A stretch of DNA of 64,000 nt from Streptomyces sp. NBC_01498. Its GTDB lineage: Bacteria; Actinomycetota; Actinomycetes; Streptomycetales; Streptomycetaceae. The notes under the pieces are model-generated. The model searched no databases. It was not told where the DNA came from and saw nothing but the letters and a program-made list of their open reading frames with translations. Where the stretch lies: NCBI RefSeq assembly GCF_036327775.1, contig NZ_CP109598.1, positions 3,162,001 through 3,226,000 of the forward strand. The letters are read 5' to 3'. Below are positions 25,435 to 34,485 of this stretch, piece by piece; positions within the stretch are counted from its first letter, which is position 1, and each line of letters opens with the position of its first letter. The position numbers and the translations under genes are program-made.

Positions 25435-26082
25435 GTGACAGCTTCGAGCACCGACGGACGCATCGCGCGCGGGAACCAGACGCGCCAACTGATCCTGAAG
25501 CACACCGTCCGTATCGCCTCGGTCGAGGGGCTCGGGGGCCTGTCGCTCGGCCGGCTGGCCGCTGAGCTGGAGCTGAGCAAGAGCGGGGTGTTCGCGCTGT
25601 TCGGCTCGAAGGAGGAGCTTCAGCTGGCCACCGTGCGTGCCGCCGCCGAGGTGTACGCCGACCACGTCGTACGGCCCGTCCGGGACATGCCCCCCGGGCT
25701 CGCCCGCGTCCGGCGGCTGTGCGACGGATGGCTCGACTACTCCCGGAGCCGGGTCTTCCCCGGCGGCTGCTTCTTCCACTCGGTCGCCGCCGAGTACGAC
25801 GCCCGCCGGGGCAGGGTCCACGACGCGGTCGCGCGGGAGCGCCGTGACTGGGTCGCGTTCGTCCGGGGGACCGTCGAGGACGCCCGGGGAGCGGGTGAGA
25901 TCGCGCCGGACACCGACGTCGCGCAGCTCACCTTCGAACTCATCTCGCTCCTCGAAGGCGCCGACGCCGAGTCCGTCCTGCACGACGACTTCAGCTGTTA
26001 CGCCAGGGCCGCGCGGGCCGTCCTCGACCGGCTGCGGGCCGTCGCGACCGATCCGGCACTGCTGCCGCCCGCACCCCCCTGA
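25435..26082 (+). CDS. TetR/AcrR-family regulator
   Basis: A 215-residue regulator with a GTG start. The HTH is at about residues 30-65 (GLGGLSLGRLAAELELSKSGVFALFGSKEELQ). The C-terminal ligand domain belongs to the TetR_C-type group with GGCFFHSVAAEYDARRGRVHDAV. It precedes an S9 peptidase gene by 31 bases, and the two are probably co-transcribed. The sequence just before the start (ACGGTCGTTCGGTTAGTACA) contains a partial dyad and a -10-like TTAGTA, compatible with autoregulation. Confidence 0.88.
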   Translation: MTASSTDGRIARGNQTRQLILKHTVRIASVEGLGGLSLGRLAAELELSKSGVFALFGSKEELQLATVRAAAEVYADHVVRPVRDMPPGLARVRRLCDGWLDYSRSRVFPGGCFFHSVAAEYDARRGRVHDAVARERRDWVAFVRGTVEDARGAGEIAPDTDVAQLTFELISLLEGADAESVLHDDFSCYARAARAVLDRLRAVATDPALLPPAPP

Positions 26083-26113
26083 CGGCACGCGCCGAAGCAG
26101 CAGAATGGGGGCC

Positions 26114-27931
26114 ATGACTGAGAACAACGACAGCCGGACACCGGCCCCCGACGCGGCCTTCGACGCGGCCCCCGACTGGGAGAAGCGCTTCCGCGCTCCC
26201 CGCGTCTCGCTCCCCGACTGGGCCGAGGACGCGCCCGACCGCTCGCTGTTCGTGTCCAACGCGACGGGCACGTACGAGCTGTACGCCTGGGACCGTGCCA
26301 CCGGCACCACACGGCAGGTCACCGACCGCCCGAACGGCACCATGGACGGCGCGCTGACCCCCGACGGCCGGTGGATCTGGTGGTTCAGCGACACCGACGG
26401 CGACGAGTTCGGCGTCTGGCAGCGGCAGCCCTTCGAGGGCGGCCCGGACGAGCCCGCCGCGCCCGGGATCGACCCCGCGTACCCCGGCGGACTCGCACTC
26501 GGCCGCGACGGGACGGCCGTCGTCGGCTGCTCCACCGACGAGGACGGCTCCACGATCCATGTCCTGCCGCCCGGCGGCGCCCCCGTCGAGATCTACCGGC
26601 ACCGCGAGTCAGCCGGGGTCGGTGACCTGTCGCACGACGGCACGCTCATCGCCGTCGAGCACACCGAGCACGGCGACGCGATGCACTCCGCGCTGCGCGT
26701 GGTCCGCCTCGACGGCACCCCGGTCGCCGACCTGGACGACACGAAGGGCGGCGAGGTCGAACTCGGCCTGTCCGTCCTCGGGTTCGCGCCCGTCGACGGC
26801 GACACCCGCCTCCTCGTCGGCCACCAGCGGAGCGGTCGCTGGGAGCCGATCGTCTGGGACGTGGTCTCCGGCGAGGAGACCGAGCTGGCGATCGACCTGC
26901 CCGGCGACGTGTCCGCCGAGTGGTATCCGGACGGGTCCGCGCTGCTGATCGTGCACGGCTTCGAGGCGCGCAGCGAGCTGTGGCGCTACGACCTCGCCAC
27001 GCACGCGCTGACCGCCGTCGAGACGCCCGCCGGAACGGTGTCGGACGCGACGGCCAGGCCCGACGGCTCGGTGGAGTACCTGTGGTCGTCGGCGGCCCGC
27101 CCGCCCGTGGTGCGCTCCACCTCGGGCCGGGTGGTCCTCGACCCGCCCGGCGCGACCGCGCCCGCCTCCGTGCCGGTGGCCGACGTGTGGGTGGAGGGCC
27201 CCGGCGGCCGGATCCACGCACTGGTCCAGCGGCCGGCGGGCGAGGGCCCGTTCCCGACGGTGTTCGAGATCCACGGCGGCCCGACCGCCCACGACCGGGA
27301 CTCCTTCGCGGCGGGGCCGGCGGCCTGGGTGGACCACGGTTACGCCGTCGTACGGGTCAACTACCGCGGCTCCACCGGCTACGGCCGCGCCTGGACCGAC
27401 GCCCTGAAGCACCGCGTCGGCCTGATCGAACTGGAGGACATCGACGCCGTACGCGACTGGGCCGTCACCTCGGGCCTCGCCGACCCGGCGAAGCTCGTGC
27501 TCTCCGGCGGCTCGTGGGGCGGGTATCTGACCCTGCTCGGCCTCGGCACCCGGCCGGACGCGTGGGCGGTGGGGCTGGCGGCCGTACCGGTCGCCGACTA
27601 CGTCACCGCGTACCACGACGAGATGGAGGCCCTGAAGTCCATGGACCGCACCCTGCTCGGCGGGACGCCGGAGGAGGTGCCGGAGCGGTACGAGGCGTCC
27701 TCCCCGCTGACGTACGTGGACGCCGTACGCGCCCCGGTCTACCTCTCGGCCGGGGTGAACGACCCGCGCTGCCCGATCCAGCAGGTGGAGAACTACGTCG
27801 ACCGCCTGGCCGCACGCGGCGCGCCCCACGAGGTCTACCGCTACGACGCGGGCCACGGGTCCCTGGTGGTCGAGGAGCGCATCAAGCAGGTCCGCCTGGA
27901 ACTGGACTTCGCGCGGCGGCATCTGGCGTAG
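26114..27931 (+). CDS. S9-family (prolyl oligopeptidase-like) peptidase
   Basis: A 605-residue serine peptidase without signal peptide. The N-terminal ~340 residues form a beta-propeller (repeated TDRPNGTMDGALTPDGRWIWW-type blades). The C-terminal alpha/beta-hydrolase domain has the nucleophile S467 in GGSWGGY, Asp550 in GVNDPRCP and His581 in GHGS. Such enzymes cleave short peptides or aminoacyl esters in the cytoplasm. The ATG at 26114 is preferred (GGGGG 4 bases upstream); an ATG three codons earlier is possible. It follows the TetR gene. Confidence 0.92.
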   Translation: MTENNDSRTPAPDAAFDAAPDWEKRFRAPRVSLPDWAEDAPDRSLFVSNATGTYELYAWDRATGTTRQVTDRPNGTMDGALTPDGRWIWWFSDTDGDEFGVWQRQPFEGGPDEPAAPGIDPAYPGGLALGRDGTAVVGCSTDEDGSTIHVLPPGGAPVEIYRHRESAGVGDLSHDGTLIAVEHTEHGDAMHSALRVVRLDGTPVADLDDTKGGEVELGLSVLGFAPVDGDTRLLVGHQRSGRWEPIVWDVVSGEETELAIDLPGDVSAEWYPDGSALLIVHGFEARSELWRYDLATHALTAVETPAGTVSDATARPDGSVEYLWSSAARPPVVRSTSGRVVLDPPGATAPASVPVADVWVEGPGGRIHALVQRPAGEGPFPTVFEIHGGPTAHDRDSFAAGPAAWVDHGYAVVRVNYRGSTGYGRAWTDALKHRVGLIELEDIDAVRDWAVTSGLADPAKLVLSGGSWGGYLTLLGLGTRPDAWAVGLAAVPVADYVTAYHDEMEALKSMDRTLLGGTPEEVPERYEASSPLTYVDAVRAPVYLSAGVNDPRCPIQQVENYVDRLAARGAPHEVYRYDAGHGSLVVEERIKQVRLELDFARRHLA

Positions 27932-27959
27932 TGGCTCGCGGGGAGCGGAGGCGGGTTCG

Positions 27960-28190
27960 CCAGGGGGCCGGGGGCGGGTTCGCGTACGCAGGGCCCCTCG
28001 GCCGCCCCGGTCCGTCGGGCTCCTCGGCCGCCCGGTCCATCGGGCCCACCCGGTCCACCCGGTCCGCCGGGCCCCGGCCACCCGCTCCGCCCCGGTCCGT
28101 GAGGTCCGCCAAGTCCGCCCCGGTCCGTCGGGTCCCTCGGCCACCCCGGTCCCGTCGGGCCCTTCGGCCGCCCCGGTCCATCGGGCTCAC
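27960..28190. repeat. Degenerate repeats between convergent genes
   Basis: The spacer between the S9 peptidase and the next minus-strand gene has no gene. It is built of degenerate CCCGGTCCRTCGGGC-like units with many near-inverted copies, which could fold and help terminate both convergent transcripts. Confidence 0.6.
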
Positions 28191-28194
28191 CCGG

Positions 28195-29382
28195 TCAGGC
28201 AGGTTTCTCCTGGTCCGGGGCCGGGGCGGGAGCGGCCCGGCCGCCGGGTCCCGGGGCCCGTACCGGGCGGGCCCTCCGGACCGTGGCCTCGCGGATGGAG
28301 CCGTAGAAGCGCTCGCCGTAGTAGTTCCAGGGCAGCGCGTTCCGGTAGCCGTCCACCAGCTGGAACTGCTCCAGTGCCGCGTCGTACCGGCCCTGCCGGA
28401 ACAGGAAGTACGCGAGCAGATGGCGCAGTTCGGCCAGTCGCGGGTGGTCGGGCGGGGCAGCCGCCGCGTCGGCGAGGGCGGTGTCGACGAGCGCCGTCAG
28501 CTCGGGGCTCCGGTACACCGACGCCTTCACGTCGTCACCGAGGCGGGCCTCGAACCACGCGATGAGCGGGAACGCCGACATGAGGCTTCCCGGCGGCGCG
28601 TCCGCCGCCGCGCGAGCCGCGAACACCCGGGCCAGCTCGTCGGACCCCCGCCATTTCGCGCACCAGTACTGAAGGGCGCTGAAGTGCGCCTCGTAGTGGC
28701 GCGGGGCGCGGGCCGTCAGTTCCGCCCACAGCCGGTCCATCTCCGCGTGCGGGTAGCCGAGGCCGAGCGCCGTCCATATCTCGGTGATGTACGGCGTCGG
28801 ATCGCTCGGGTTCAGGGCGGCGGCCCGCGCGATGTCCTGGCGTGAGCGGACCAGCGTCCGGTGGAAGCCGTCGACCTGCTGCCTGCTGGTGCGCGGCGCG
28901 CTGGGGTTCAGATCGCTGCGTGACGCGGCGGGGTCACCGCGCAGGTGCCACGCCAGTCCCACCGTGGCGCGCGCCCGGACGACCGCCGCGTCGGGGTCGT
29001 CGTGACGTGTCCTCTCCCACGCGGCGAGCCAGCCGTCGTCCGTGGCCGCGGCACCGCCGAGGATCTTCGCGTACAGCGAGCGGCGTTCCCAGTCGGCGCC
29101 CGTCTCCGCGAGGAGTTCGGCGGCCGGTCGCCAGTCACCGGAGCGGGCCGCCGTGAGCGCGGCCGACAGTTCGGGCGGCGGGGGCGCGGCGAACTCGTCG
29201 TTGAGCCGGGCGGCCGGCACTAAATCGAGTCCGGAGGAACGCAGCGGGGACTGTCCGGGATCGTCGGCGGCGATCACCGAGCCGTGACGGCGCGCCCTGA
29301 ACCGGAGGAAGACGAAGAGGCAGAGGAAGAGGAAGAGGAAGAGGCAGACCGCGCCCACGATCAAGGGGAGATACCGAAGCAT
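28195..29382 (-). CDS. Membrane-anchored helical-repeat protein
   Basis: A 395-residue protein with one N-terminal membrane helix (about residues 5-27) followed by RFRARRH, predicting the long helical remainder in the cytoplasm. The body has TPR-like pairs (SDPTPYITEIWTALGLGYPHA, HLLAYFLFRQGRYDAALEQF). The block YWCAKWRGSDELARVFA matches VCAKWGGSHEEM of the protein at 21660-22610. The C-terminal tail is Pro/Ala-rich. Function unknown; perhaps a scaffold. Confidence 0.75.
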   Translation of the reverse strand: MLRYLPLIVGAVCLFLFLFLCLFVFLRFRARRHGSVIAADDPGQSPLRSSGLDLVPAARLNDEFAAPPPPELSAALTAARSGDWRPAAELLAETGADWERRSLYAKILGGAAATDDGWLAAWERTRHDDPDAAVVRARATVGLAWHLRGDPAASRSDLNPSAPRTSRQQVDGFHRTLVRSRQDIARAAALNPSDPTPYITEIWTALGLGYPHAEMDRLWAELTARAPRHYEAHFSALQYWCAKWRGSDELARVFAARAAADAPPGSLMSAFPLIAWFEARLGDDVKASVYRSPELTALVDTALADAAAAPPDHPRLAELRHLLAYFLFRQGRYDAALEQFQLVDGYRNALPWNYYGERFYGSIREATVRRARPVRAPGPGGRAAPAPAPDQEKPA

Positions 29383-29672
29383 GGGGACCTCTCGGCGTCG
29401 ATACGAGGGGACGCGCGTCCACCGGACGACTTCCTCCCCCGACAGCTGGCCACGCCCCCGACGAGGGAGGGCACGGCGAAGAACAGGACGGTGTGAGGGG
29501 AAGCTGACGGTGGGGGGTAAGGGGAGTATCCCCCTCCGTGCGTCGGCGACGCAATCGATCTTCGGCGCGTGCGGGAGTGGGACGCCGGGCGGGGCGCCAA
29601 GGTCCGGGCCGAGGCCGGGCCGGGGACCAACCCGCTCCCCGGCCCCGGGTGGGCGGCGCTTACCGTAGAGGG

Positions 29673-30428
29673 GTGTACCGGTTCCTGCTGACGCCCCGAT
29701 GGTGGGGCATCAATGCCTTCGTCCTGCTCGCCATCCCCTTCTGCGTGTTCATGGGGACCTGGCAGCTCGGCCGTTTCGAGGACCGCGTCGAGTCGCACCG
29801 CAGCGCGCAGGACGCGCCCGATCCGGGTGAGCGGGCCGCGCGGCCGATCGCGGGGCTGCTGCCGGTCGATCAGGAGACCTCGGGCCGGCCCGCGACGGCG
29901 AGCGGTACGTACGCCGATCAACTCATCGTCCCGAACCGGGAGTTGGACAAGAAGCGCGGCTCGTACGTGCTGGCCCTGCTGCGTACCGCCGACGGCCGCG
30001 CGCTGCCCGTCGTACGCGGCTGGCTGCCGGCCGGCGCGGCAGTGCCTCCCGCTCCGACGGGCGAGGTCACCGTCACCGGCGCGCTCCAGGCGCCGGAGAA
30101 CGCGGGCACCGACGGCGCGGACACCCGTGGCGGGCTGCCCGGCGGCCAGGTCGGCATCATCAGCGGGGCGTCGCTGGTCAACCTCGTGCCGTACGACGTG
30201 TACGACGCGTGGATCACGGTCATCGAGCCGGACACCCCCGGGCTGACACCCGTACCGGCGCGGGCGCCGCAGGGCAGCGGACTGGACCTGAAGGCGTTCC
30301 AGAACCTCGGCTACACGGGCGAGTGGTTCGTCTTCGTCGCCTTCGTGCTCTTCATGTGGTATCGGCTGTTCCGGCGCGAGACCGAGGCGGTACGGGACCG
30401 TGCGCTGGGCCTGGAGACGGCGGCGTGA
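29673..30428 (+). CDS. SURF1-family cytochrome oxidase assembly protein
   Basis: A 251-residue protein from a GTG start (VYRFLLTPRWWGINAF). It has the SURF1 layout: an N-terminal membrane helix (about 11-30) with GTWQLGRFEDR, a periplasm-facing beta domain containing LPVVRGWLPAGAAVPP and VNLVPYDVYDAWITV, and a C-terminal membrane helix (WFVFVAFVLFMWYRLF). SURF1 proteins help insert heme into cytochrome c oxidase subunit I. It is divergent from the gene at 28195-29382. Confidence 0.92.
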   Translation: MYRFLLTPRWWGINAFVLLAIPFCVFMGTWQLGRFEDRVESHRSAQDAPDPGERAARPIAGLLPVDQETSGRPATASGTYADQLIVPNRELDKKRGSYVLALLRTADGRALPVVRGWLPAGAAVPPAPTGEVTVTGALQAPENAGTDGADTRGGLPGGQVGIISGASLVNLVPYDVYDAWITVIEPDTPGLTPVPARAPQGSGLDLKAFQNLGYTGEWFVFVAFVLFMWYRLFRRETEAVRDRALGLETAA

Positions 30429-30552
30429 TCCCGTAGCCGACGGCCCGATCCCGTGGACGAGGGTGCGAACCCGAACGCCCCGGTCCCGGTCCCCGTCCGA
30501 GTTCCCGGCGTCGCCTCGGCCGGGATCACGACGCTCGCCCGGCCGGTGGGGG

Positions 30553-32187
30553 CTACGTCGCTTCCAGCACGCCCGTCCGGTAGATCGTCCCCGCGCACGC
30601 GTCGTCGATCGTCGTCGTCGCCGACTCCGTCGAGCCGGACTCCGGGACGTGCACGACCTCGATGCTGCCGTCCTCGGGCCCGTCGTCCCTGCCGAGCTGC
30701 GGCGCCGTCTCCTCCGGAGAGGACTCGGGGCCCTTCGTCACCCCGCCCGGCTCACCCTCGGTGGGTGTGGGGTTCGGCGACGGCTCGTCGGTCGGGCAGG
30801 TGTCGGTCGGCACCCAGGCGAACATCACCTCGTACGACCCGGAGGGCGGCAGGACCAGGCTCTCCGTCTCCAGCGAGGGGTCGGGCAGACCCGTCGCGGG
30901 GTCGCCCGAAGTGTGGTTCAGCACTTCGATCTTGGTGGGGTCGGCGGCTCCGACGGCCAGGAAGTCGACCGATCCGTGGCCGCTGACCGCGCAGTCGCTG
31001 CCGGAGTTGTTGGAGATACGGAACCTGCCGTACACCGTCCCGTTCGCCTGCGGTTCGCCCGACTCGGCCGAGCTGACGACCAGTTGGGCCGCCTGGCACA
31101 CCGCGGCGGCCTGGGTGGAGCTGCTCTGCGGGTCGCCGCCGAGGCCGCCCGACGTACCGCCCGTGCCCTTGCCGACGCCCGCCTCGGGCGTGTTCTCGTC
31201 GGCCACGCCGCCCTGTCCGTTGTCCGTCGTGTCCGAGGGGGAGGCTCCGCCCCCGTCATCGCCGGTTGGGCCACTGTCCGAGCCGGTGCCGCCCTGGACC
31301 TGCTCGCCGTGGCCCACGTTGAAAGACGTGTCGTCCGAGGTGCCGCCCGTACTGGCCACGTGCACGAAGGCGGGCACGGCCGTCCCCATCAGCAGCGCCG
31401 CCGCCGCGACGCCGACGAGGGCCTGGCGCTTGCGGGCACGCCGCGCGGGAACCGCCCGACGCAGATGGTCGAGGGCTCCGGTGGAGGGCTTGATCTCCTG
31501 GACGGCGCCGTGCAGGAGCAGCCGCAGGGCCTGTTCGTCGGCGAGACCGTCCCCGCCACCGCCGCCACCGCCGGGTCCTCCGAGGCCGAGGAGCACGGCG
31601 AGAGGCTCGGGTTCGGGCCGCGGCTGTCGCCGGGACCGGGTCATGTGGTCGTCCGACGGTGCCGTCGTACGTGGCGAGTCGGCGGCAGCCGCCGCGGCGG
31701 CCACGCCCGTCGCATCCAAGGCGCTCGTCGCATCGGAACCACGGGGCTCACCCGGCCCGCGCACCTCGTCCGACCCAGGTGCCTTGTGCGACCCAGGTGC
31801 CTTGTCCGACCCAGGTGCCTTGTGCGACCCAGGTGCCTTGTGCGACCCACGCGCCTCGTCCGTCGCACCAGGCGAGTCCGGCGAGTCCGGCGAGTCGGTC
31901 GTGTCCGTAGCGCTCGGCGCGTCCGCTGCATCCAACGCGTCCGTCACACCAGGAACACCCGGCGAGTCAGTCGCGTCCCTCTCGTCCGTCGCACCCGTCC
32001 GGGGCGCGCTGTCGGCGGAGGTGTCCGTGCCCCGGGTGCCGTCGGCCGCGCTGTGGAGGTCTCCGCGGTCTCCGCCCGGTTCTTCTTCCGGCCCGTTGTT
32101 CACTGTTCCATTTCCAGTCGACTCGCTCGACGGACCGTCCGGCCCCTCCGGCCTTTCGTGGTCCTGATCATGCTCGTGGCCGCTCAT
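30553..32187 (-). CDS. Membrane protein partner of the ECF sigma factor
   Basis: A 544-residue protein overlapping the sigma gene by 4 bases (ATGA). The first ~200 residues are low complexity, rich in Asp/Ser/Thr/Pro, including five GSHKAP-like hexapeptides. A helical segment follows (DEQALRLLLHGAVQEIKPSTGALDHLRRAVPARRARKR), which could bind the sigma factor. Next come one membrane helix (ALVGVAAAALLMGTAVPAFV) and an extracellular domain with paired cysteines (AVCQAAQLVV, SDCAVSG, DTCPTDE, DACAG). Topology suggests an anti-sigma-like sensor, although there is no zinc anti-sigma motif. The exact role is inferred from coupling. Confidence 0.7.
   Translation of the reverse strand: MSGHEHDQDHERPEGPDGPSSESTGNGTVNNGPEEEPGGDRGDLHSAADGTRGTDTSADSAPRTGATDERDATDSPGVPGVTDALDAADAPSATDTTDSPDSPDSPGATDEARGSHKAPGSHKAPGSDKAPGSHKAPGSDEVRGPGEPRGSDATSALDATGVAAAAAAADSPRTTAPSDDHMTRSRRQPRPEPEPLAVLLGLGGPGGGGGGGDGLADEQALRLLLHGAVQEIKPSTGALDHLRRAVPARRARKRQALVGVAAAALLMGTAVPAFVHVASTGGTSDDTSFNVGHGEQVQGGTGSDSGPTGDDGGGASPSDTTDNGQGGVADENTPEAGVGKGTGGTSGGLGGDPQSSSTQAAAVCQAAQLVVSSAESGEPQANGTVYGRFRISNNSGSDCAVSGHGSVDFLAVGAADPTKIEVLNHTSGDPATGLPDPSLETESLVLPPSGSYEVMFAWVPTDTCPTDEPSPNPTPTEGEPGGVTKGPESSPEETAPQLGRDDGPEDGSIEVVHVPESGSTESATTTIDDACAGTIYRTGVLEAT
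31771..31860. repeat. Five 18-bp coding repeats
   Basis: Units of CGACCCAGGTGCCTTGTG at 31771-31842 (four near-identical) and a diverged fifth to 31860, encoding the GSHKAP/GSDKAP repeats on the minus strand. Confidence 0.9.
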
Positions 32188-32759
32188 GCCGTGCTCTCCA
32201 TGGCGATACGCAGCGCCGCGATGCCCCGTGAGCCGTACGCCTTCACCGAGCCCAGGGATATGCCGAGCGTCTCGGAGACCTGCGACTCCGTCATGTCGGC
32301 GAAGTAGCGCAGCACCAGCACCTCGCGCTGGCGGCGCTGAAGGCCCCGCATCGCCTTGATGAGCGCGTCCCGCTCCAGCAGGTCGTACGCGCCCTCCTCG
32401 GCGCTCGCCATGTCGGGCATCGGCTTCGACAGCAGCTTGAGACCCAGGATGCGGCGGCGCAGGGCGGAACGCGAGAGGTTCACGACTGTTTGGCGCAGAT
32501 ACGCCAGCGTCTTCTCCGGTTCGCGCACCCGGTTGCGCGCCGAGTGCACCCGGATGAAGGCTTCCTGGACGACGTCCTCACAGGAGGCCGTGTCGTCCAG
32601 GAGCAGTGCCGCGAGGCCGAGCAGTGAGCGGTAGTGCTGTCGGTAGGTCTCGGTCAGGTGGTCGACGGTGGTACCGGCTGCCATCGCTTCGTCAGCACCC
32701 TCGCGCCGGTCCGAGGCACCGGCCTGGCGTGCGGCGGGCATGGGAGCGATCACGGGCAT
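32184..32759 (-). CDS. ECF (SigE-type) RNA polymerase sigma factor
   Basis: A sigma-70 family factor of about 190 residues. Region 2 is YRQHYRSLLGLAALLLDDTASCEDVVQEAFIRVH and region 4 is LQRRQREVLVLRYFADMTESQVSETLGISLGSVKAYGSRG. The frame is open to 32960, but conserved-looking sequence begins around MPVIAPMPAARQ (32759) with GGTGGT just upstream; a start at 32771 is also possible. The stop overlaps the partner gene. Related SigE-group factors in Streptomyces respond to envelope or oxidative signals; the target genes here are unknown. Confidence 0.88.
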   Translation of the reverse strand: MPVIAPMPAARQAGASDRREGADEAMAAGTTVDHLTETYRQHYRSLLGLAALLLDDTASCEDVVQEAFIRVHSARNRVREPEKTLAYLRQTVVNLSRSALRRRILGLKLLSKPMPDMASAEEGAYDLLERDALIKAMRGLQRRQREVLVLRYFADMTESQVSETLGISLGSVKAYGSRGIAALRIAMESTA

Positions 32760-32771
32760 ACCACCGGGCAT

Positions 32772-33333
32772 GCGGGGCCGCCGGGCCGGCCGCACCGAAG
32801 TGCCGCGAACCGGGACGACCGCTGTGAAATCGAGAACCTCTGCCACGCCTGTTGGACACACTTCCCCCGCGCAGGGTTGTACGCGTTCGCCACCACATTT
32901 GACGATGCACCAATTGCCCTCATGCGTAACCGATCTCCCCGACATACCCCATTTGCCCACGGCACCACGGAGGGGCGACCGCTGAGACGCTTCCGGCCAA
33001 CCAGCAGTTGCAGAAAGCCCGAACGAGCATCGTCCGCCACGGGAACACCGCAGTTCAAGTGGCCCAGGGCGGCGATTTCCTCACAGAACGCTCACAAATC
33101 CTACGGGCCCCCGCACAGCCGCTCCCAGGCCGGGTCCGGACCGGTCCCGCTTCGGCTCCCGGGCCCCAACTCGTCACGTACGGAACGCGCTTCAAGCCCC
33201 TGCCACAAGCACGAGCACGAACCACGAGCACGAACCGCGACGCACGCGCCACGAACCGACGCGCCGCCGCGCCACGAACCGACGCGCCGCCGAGCCGCCG
33301 CGCCACGAACCGGCGATCCACGCGACCGGCGAT
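32772..33333. other. Intergenic region upstream of the sigma factor
   Basis: About 560 bases with no convincing gene. The sigma-proximal half presumably holds its promoter. The part next to asd (33190-33330) is a degenerate repeat of ACGAACCGACGCGCCGCC units. Confidence 0.5.
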
Positions 33334-34392
33334 CTACGAGCGGGCGAGCTCCCCGGCCACCGCCTCCGCGATCTGCGCGGTGTTGAGCGCCGCGCCCTTG
33401 CGGAGGTTGTCCCCGCACACGAAAAGCTCCAGCGCCCGCTCGTCGTCCAGCGCCCGCCGTACCCGCCCCACCCACGTCGGGTCGGTGCCCACCACGTCGG
33501 CGGGTGTCGGGAAGTCCCCCGCCGCCGGGTTGTCGAACAGCACCACACCCGGCGCGGTCGCCAGGATCTCGTGCGCCCGGTCGACCGTGACCGCGCTCTC
33601 GAAGCGCGCGTGCACGGCCAGCGAGTGCGCGGTGATCACGGGTACGTGCACACAGGTCACCGCGACCTTCAGATCGGGCAGGTCCAGGACCTTCCGGGTC
33701 TCCTCACGGATCGCCATCTCCTCCGACGACCAGCCGTCCGCCATGAGCGACCCGGCCCACGGCACGACGTTGAGCGCGAGCGGCCCGCCGAACGGCCCGG
33801 TGAGATCGCCCACCGCGCGCCGTACGTCGCCGGGGCCGGTCCCCAGTTCCGTACCGGCCACCACCGACAGCTGCCGGCGCAGCGCCGTGACACCGTCCCG
33901 CCCCACCGCGCTGACCGCCTGGTACGAGGAGACGACCAGTTCGCGCACCCCGAACTCGGCGTGCAGCGAACCCACCGCGACGATCATCGCGAGCGTGGCG
34001 CAGCTGGGACCTGCGACGATGCCGCGCGGGCGCAGCCGTACGGCGTGCCGGTTCAGTTCGGGCACCACCAGCGGCACCTCGGGGTCCATCCGGAACGCCC
34101 CGGACGCGTCCACCACGACGGCGCCGCGCGCCGCAGCGACGGGCGCCCACTGGGCGGACACGGCGTCCGGTACGAGGAACAGCGCGACGTCCACCCCGGC
34201 GAGCGCGTCCTCGCTCAGCGCGACGACCTCGGTCTCCTCGCCCCGTACGGTCAGTTTGCGACCGGCGGCTCGGGGTGAGGCGAGCAGGCGGATCTCACCC
34301 CAGACGTCGGCGTGCTGCGACAGGATCTGGAGCATGACGGCGCCGACGCCCCCGGTCGCGCCCACGACCGCGAGCGTCGGCCGGCCGTTCAT
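33334..34392 (-). CDS. asd: Aspartate-semialdehyde dehydrogenase (altered active site)
   Basis: A 352-residue protein of the Asd/ArgC family: NADP-binding GATGGVGAVM (11-20) and the dimerisation/catalytic domain with candidate nucleophile C131 and candidate base H256. Asd reduces aspartyl phosphate to the semialdehyde for Lys, Met and Thr synthesis. It sits 93 bases downstream of ask, as in Streptomyces. Several signature positions differ from what I recall of the Streptomyces enzyme: NPNCTT is GPSCAT here, DNSGAFR is DASGAFR, SGAGR is SAVGR, and the substrate-binding Arg of the RVPV motif is H249. It may be impaired or specialised; a second asd elsewhere would compensate. Confidence 0.82.
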   Translation of the reverse strand: MNGRPTLAVVGATGGVGAVMLQILSQHADVWGEIRLLASPRAAGRKLTVRGEETEVVALSEDALAGVDVALFLVPDAVSAQWAPVAAARGAVVVDASGAFRMDPEVPLVVPELNRHAVRLRPRGIVAGPSCATLAMIVAVGSLHAEFGVRELVVSSYQAVSAVGRDGVTALRRQLSVVAGTELGTGPGDVRRAVGDLTGPFGGPLALNVVPWAGSLMADGWSSEEMAIREETRKVLDLPDLKVAVTCVHVPVITAHSLAVHARFESAVTVDRAHEILATAPGVVLFDNPAAGDFPTPADVVGTDPTWVGRVRRALDDERALELFVCGDNLRKGAALNTAQIAEAVAGELARS

Positions 34393-34404
34393 CGGACCGC
34401 GCCT

Positions 34405-34485
34405 CCGCGGAGTTCTCCGCGACGTCCGTTCATCGTCCGGAGTCCTTCACCGGAGCCCTTCATCGGGATCCTTCAGCGGAGTCCG
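34405..34485. repeat. Degenerate repeats between ask and asd
   Basis: Five imperfect copies of a 15-17 base unit around CGGAGTCCTTCATCG fill the ask-asd gap. No terminator-like perfect stem is visible, so read-through from ask to asd is plausible. Confidence 0.6.

Noticed and set aside
33055..33321. Minus-strand Arg/Ala-rich open frame between the sigma factor and asd
   Set aside because: Generated by the degenerate ACGAACCGACGCGCC repeats; no ribosome-binding site.
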